Shown: piece by piece, positions 61,205-64,000 of the stretch
How positions within the stretch are numbered: position 1 is the first letter of the stretch
Layout of the letters: the number at the start of each line of letters is the position of its first letter
Origin: Bacillus sp. NTK074B
Lineage (GTDB): Bacteria; Bacillota; Bacilli; Bacillales; Bacillaceae_B
Direction of reading: 5' to 3'
Length of the DNA stretch: 64,000 bases
Assembly: GCF_017303375.1 (NCBI RefSeq)
Contig: NZ_JAFKOH010000008.1
Coordinates: 62,001-126,000, forward strand
Program-made: the position numbers and the translations under genes
Notes under the pieces: generated by a model
Told to the model about the DNA's origin: nothing
Seen by the model: the letters and a program-made list of their open reading frames with translations, nothing else
Database searches by the model: none

Positions 61205-62131
61205 GTGACTACATCTATATTGTTCCATAACGTTTTAAATGAAAACATTTTTAATAAAATTGGTTTTTCCTCTCAGCCGTTTTATGCCTCATACCTAAAT
61301 GAAGAATTTGAGGAAGTCCAAATGACTGTCGAACTTATAGAGGGGCAGGAAAACACATATGAGATTGTAGATCCTAAGGTACATTGGGATCCAGAAAAGC
61401 ACGATTTAAATTTACACCAAGATATCGAAATACAAAATCCCTCCTTTTTATTTGAGGAGGATGGAATTGTGGAAACAGATGCAAAGCTGGGGGTTGCATT
61501 TAGATGGTTCTCCAAAGATTCTGCACAAAGAAGAGTCACCCCTATTGGAGTAATCACTTATGACAAGTATTCACATTTAGAATTAGAAATTAATGTTAAT
61601 ATACCTAAAGGTATATTTAGAGGAAGAGTAACTTTTGAAGTTATTTTTTACCTATTAGAAGCTGGAGAATATAGTCATGTGGTGCCAGGGACAGTTCTTG
61701 GAACACTTGAAAGTACTCAGCTGTTATTTGACGGAGAGTCCTCTCTGTTTCCAATAGTTGAAGTTAAGGATCCTTCCAAACCGTTGTGGTGGGTAACCTG
61801 TGATTTTGATGATCCTTTATATGATCAATTCAGTGAAGAAAATGTTTCTATTGTACTTAATACCGGTCATAAACTCTCAAGAAACCTAAAAATTGAAAAA
61901 GGAATTTCATCCTCACCTTTACTAGTGGAAATAATTGCTAGCGGTCTGCAAATAATAATTGATAAAGTAAAAGGCATGGGTGAGTGGGAACAATTATTAA
62001 ATGGAGAATCAGAACAGGGAAGTATCGGAGAGGCTATATTTTATTTTGTAAATACATTTGGCTGGGATACTACTTCTCCTGAAAAACTGGCGAAATCAAT
62101 AAGAGAAGACTTTGATAAGAGACTTAAGTGA
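61205..62131 (+). CDS. Conserved third component of the MutL-Z1 operon, function unknown
   Basis: 308-aa protein predicted mainly beta in residues 1-195 (VTPIGVITYDKYSHLELEIN, RVTFEVIFYLLEAGEY) and helical after 210 (LVEIIASGLQIIIDKVKGMG ... WDTTSPEKLAKSIREDFDKR). No catalytic motif recognised. Position between the GHKL ATPase and the DUF6339-like gene with 14- and 11-nt gaps shows it is part of the complex or pathway. Start GTG follows AGAGGGG at 5 nt. Confidence 0.75.
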   Translation: MTTSILFHNVLNENIFNKIGFSSQPFYASYLNEEFEEVQMTVELIEGQENTYEIVDPKVHWDPEKHDLNLHQDIEIQNPSFLFEEDGIVETDAKLGVAFRWFSKDSAQRRVTPIGVITYDKYSHLELEINVNIPKGIFRGRVTFEVIFYLLEAGEYSHVVPGTVLGTLESTQLLFDGESSLFPIVEVKDPSKPLWWVTCDFDDPLYDQFSEENVSIVLNTGHKLSRNLKIEKGISSSPLLVEIIASGLQIIIDKVKGMGEWEQLLNGESEQGSIGEAIFYFVNTFGWDTTSPEKLAKSIREDFDKRLK

Positions 62132-62142
62132 GGTGAGTAAAC

Positions 62143-62877
62143 ATGTGGAAAAAATTATCAAAGACAGATGCAAAAAAAGAATTTAATAGTTGGTCTGAAG
62201 AAACTATACCCTCGTTTAACTGTACAGGTGAACAGCTTAAATTAAGGGAAAAACTACTGGAAATTGATAGAAAAGTAGTCGAGTACATTAATACAGAGGA
62301 AAGTGGAACAAATAAAAAAGATTATCTCTATGACTTGAGGTTTGGTATTGAACTGTATGACCTTTTTCGTTTAGACTATGATTTTAAGGAACGTCAAGCT
62401 TCATCCGATGAAATTTGGATTTACCTTTCAATGAGGGTAATACCTGATATAGTCTTTAAAAGATGGAGACTGTCTGAGTCAAGGTTCTATAAGCAGAGCA
62501 GAAGAATATGGTTAAAGACTATATGGTGGTATATTCACTTATCGTGGTGCGGGGATACGGATCGAACTTATAATACGTTAAGAGGGTTTACTACTGATGA
62601 AATCGTACAGCTCGTCGAGCGTTCAGGTCCCAGTGGTTACAGGATTGATTTAACTCGTGAAATAATGACCCAGTTTAGTAGACTAGATCAAACCAAAATC
62701 CACAGAAATCTCTTTAGGCGAATAATGAAATTAAATACCGCAAGAATAAAAATAGTTGAACCATCTTTGACTAATGGAGGAACAAAAAAATTTGTTGAGG
62801 AGTTAATAGGATACTTTGAAGATTTTGGAAAAGGGAACGACGGTAAAAACAGCAGTAAGTACACCCAAATTAGTTGA
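62143..62877 (+). CDS. DUF6339-like component of the MutL-Z1 operon
   Basis: 244-aa, mostly helical protein rich in Trp and Arg (WIYLSMRVIPDIVFKRWRLS, WLKTIWWYIHLSWCGDTDRT, EIVQLVERSGPSGYRIDLTR). It resembles the DUF6339 family found in these loci, although I cannot confirm the exact family. A DNA- or protein-binding role is likely. ATG follows AGGTGAG. Its 3' end overlaps the methyltransferase reading frame by about 60 nt. Confidence 0.7.
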   Translation: MWKKLSKTDAKKEFNSWSEETIPSFNCTGEQLKLREKLLEIDRKVVEYINTEESGTNKKDYLYDLRFGIELYDLFRLDYDFKERQASSDEIWIYLSMRVIPDIVFKRWRLSESRFYKQSRRIWLKTIWWYIHLSWCGDTDRTYNTLRGFTTDEIVQLVERSGPSGYRIDLTREIMTQFSRLDQTKIHRNLFRRIMKLNTARIKIVEPSLTNGGTKKFVEELIGYFEDFGKGNDGKNSSKYTQIS

Positions 62878-64000
62878 TTTATTTTCTGGCTGCGGGGGCT
62901 TGTCATATGGGTTTCACCTCGCAGGCATGGAAGTTCAATCCGGTTTGGAAATCGATGAAAAGGCATGTAAAACGGCCTCATTTAACCTTCATTGGAAACA
63001 CGGAAAGAATAAAGATCATCTTTGTGAAGACATTAAAGAAGTTAAAGGTACAGATCTAATTAAAGAAAAAGAATCCCCTCTAATTACTATAGGGGGACCG
63101 CCATGTCAGGCTTATTCCAGAATTGGGAAGTCGAAAATAAGATCTCTTGGTGAACATAGATTTGGATTGAATGATAATAGAGCCTTCTTATATAAAGAGT
63201 TTTTACGGATTGCTTTTGAACTGAATTCTGAAGGCATTGTAATGGAAAATGTGCCCGAATCCGTTAGCTTCTTTGGAATGAATATACCTCAAATTGTCTG
63301 CGAGATGTTAGAAGATAATGGGTATAATGCCGTTTGGACGATACTAAACTCAGCTGATTTTGGGGTGCCTCAAACAAGAGAAAGAGTATTTGTTTTGGCA
63401 ATAAAAAAAGAAATAGGAGATATCAGTTTCCTGCCGGAACCTACCCACTGCAACCCTAATGAAGGTTACGAAAGCAGAGTAAAAAACAGGTTTCAAAAGT
63501 ATGAAGATACTCCTAATTTCAGGATCCCAAAGACTGCAGAAAAAGGCTCACCAAGCTGGGTTACAGCACAGGAAGCATTAGGCGATCTGCCTGCATTATT
63601 TCCGAGTTCAGACACTAAATATCGTTTGAATAGAATGGGAACTAAACTGGATTACCAGTCACCGCCTACAAATGAATTTCAAAAGGAAATGCGGAGAGTT
63701 TCAGAAAATACTTTCATGAACAAGGTTGATGGAAATTGTTTTAGAAACACACCGAGAGACTTTCGTATTTTTGAAAAGATGCTACCGGGTGATGACTACA
63801 GAGATGCATTGAAAATTGCAAATAAGTTATTTGAGGAAGCATGTGTTTTTCAGGATATAACTAAAAACCAAGAAGAAGAATATCTTAAACTGAAAAAACA
63901 ATATATTCCTCCGTATGACGACACTAAATTTCATGGCAAGTGGCGGCGACTCCGGCTTGATAAACCATCACATACCCTGGTAGCTCACTTAGGTACTGAT
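62816..64000 (+). CDS. dcm: DNA (cytosine-5) methyltransferase, partial (runs off the window)
   Basis: C5-methyltransferase with motif I DLFSGCGGLSYGF, motif IV GGPPCQAYSRIG (catalytic Cys), motif VI ENVPES and motif VIII QTRERVFVL. At least 395 residues are present and the frame is still open at 64000, within motif IX-X territory (KPSHTLVAHLG). It would methylate cytosine in host DNA for self-recognition by the MutL-Z1 system. The start is uncertain: the open frame begins after TAG at 62807, with TTG 62816 (AGGA 4 nt away) or TTG 62825; no ATG or GTG is available before motif I. It overlaps the upstream gene. Confidence 0.92.
   Translation, partial: MKILEKGTTVKTAVSTPKLVDLFSGCGGLSYGFHLAGMEVQSGLEIDEKACKTASFNLHWKHGKNKDHLCEDIKEVKGTDLIKEKESPLITIGGPPCQAYSRIGKSKIRSLGEHRFGLNDNRAFLYKEFLRIAFELNSEGIVMENVPESVSFFGMNIPQIVCEMLEDNGYNAVWTILNSADFGVPQTRERVFVLAIKKEIGDISFLPEPTHCNPNEGYESRVKNRFQKYEDTPNFRIPKTAEKGSPSWVTAQEALGDLPALFPSSDTKYRLNRMGTKLDYQSPPTNEFQKEMRRVSENTFMNKVDGNCFRNTPRDFRIFEKMLPGDDYRDALKIANKLFEEACVFQDITKNQEEEYLKLKKQYIPPYDDTKFHGKWRRLRLDKPSHTLVAHLGTD

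Noticed and set aside
47683..64000. Prophage or integrative element
   Set aside because: No integrase, portal, capsid, terminase, conjugation or att-like direct repeats were seen; the content is restriction/defence genes only.

Overview
The window looks like chromosomal DNA of an endospore-forming member of the Bacillaceae (Rossellomorea/Bacillus-like). Two complete GerA-type germinant-receptor operons, a phoD-tat locus, a collagen-like spore-surface protein, strong AAGGAGG-type ribosome binding sites and many short Bacillaceae intergenic repeats all support this. No rRNA, tRNA, integrase, transposase or CRISPR array was seen.

Layout. 0-2 kb: a TetR-type repressor divergent from a YhfP/AcuI-type reductase. 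2-7 kb: a first ger operon (order A-C-B, minus strand) divergent from a secreted cyanophycinase-like enzyme. 7-14 kb: a DJ-1/PfpI protein, a KinB-like orphan histidine kinase, phosphatidylserine decarboxylase coupled to an HTH regulator, a frameshifted membrane protein, katG with a PerR-like box, and a small membrane protein. 14-18 kb: a second ger operon (A-C-B, plus strand). 18-24 kb: a secreted metzincin protease, a Gmad2 lipoprotein, YitT, RidA, a membrane protein with a probable CTG start, DinB, and a collagen-like protein. 24.7-28 kb: a four-gene cassette (secreted protein, lipoprotein, ABC ATPase, FtsX-type permease) resembling a bacteriocin or antimicrobial export locus. 28-34.6 kb: nucleotidyltransferases, lipoproteins, a second DinB protein, a SnoaL-like protein, an ECF42-like sigma factor that has lost its C-terminal extension, its YCII partner, GNAT and fasciclin. 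34.6-38 kb: phoD-tatC-tatA, in which Tat exports PhoD. 38-43.4 kb: nuclease, LURP-one protein, DUF4362 lipoprotein, a wrecked HTH-TPR regulator and a HEAT-like membrane protein.

43-46.5 kb holds the most interesting small system: a 419-aa NprR-like HTH-TPR regulator followed 16 nt later by an unannotated 44-codon pro-peptide gene (45107-45241, minus strand) with the layout of a Phr/NprX-type signal. A secreted protein of unknown function lies downstream on the same strand. Together they look like a cell-cell signalling module of the RRNPP type with a candidate output gene.

47.7-64 kb is a defence-type island, visibly richer in A/T in parts. It contains an XRE regulator, a PD-(D/E)XK + DUF2075 helicase, an HTH-HNH protein paired with a TPR + winged-helix protein, a metallopeptidase with an extra N-terminal domain, a MazG-like pyrophosphohydrolase, a phosphorothioate-DNA-type HNH restriction enzyme and a Vsr nuclease. 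These are followed by a Z1 - MutL-like GHKL ATPase - unknown - DUF6339-like - Dcm methyltransferase operon, which runs off the right end. The last block matches the MutL/Z1 (mza-like) predicted restriction systems.

Short palindromic intergenic repeats of at least three sequence families are scattered over the left 46 kb. Several double as terminators, and one forms the 3' end of a coding sequence. Two genes (21936 and 43905) appear to start with CTG.
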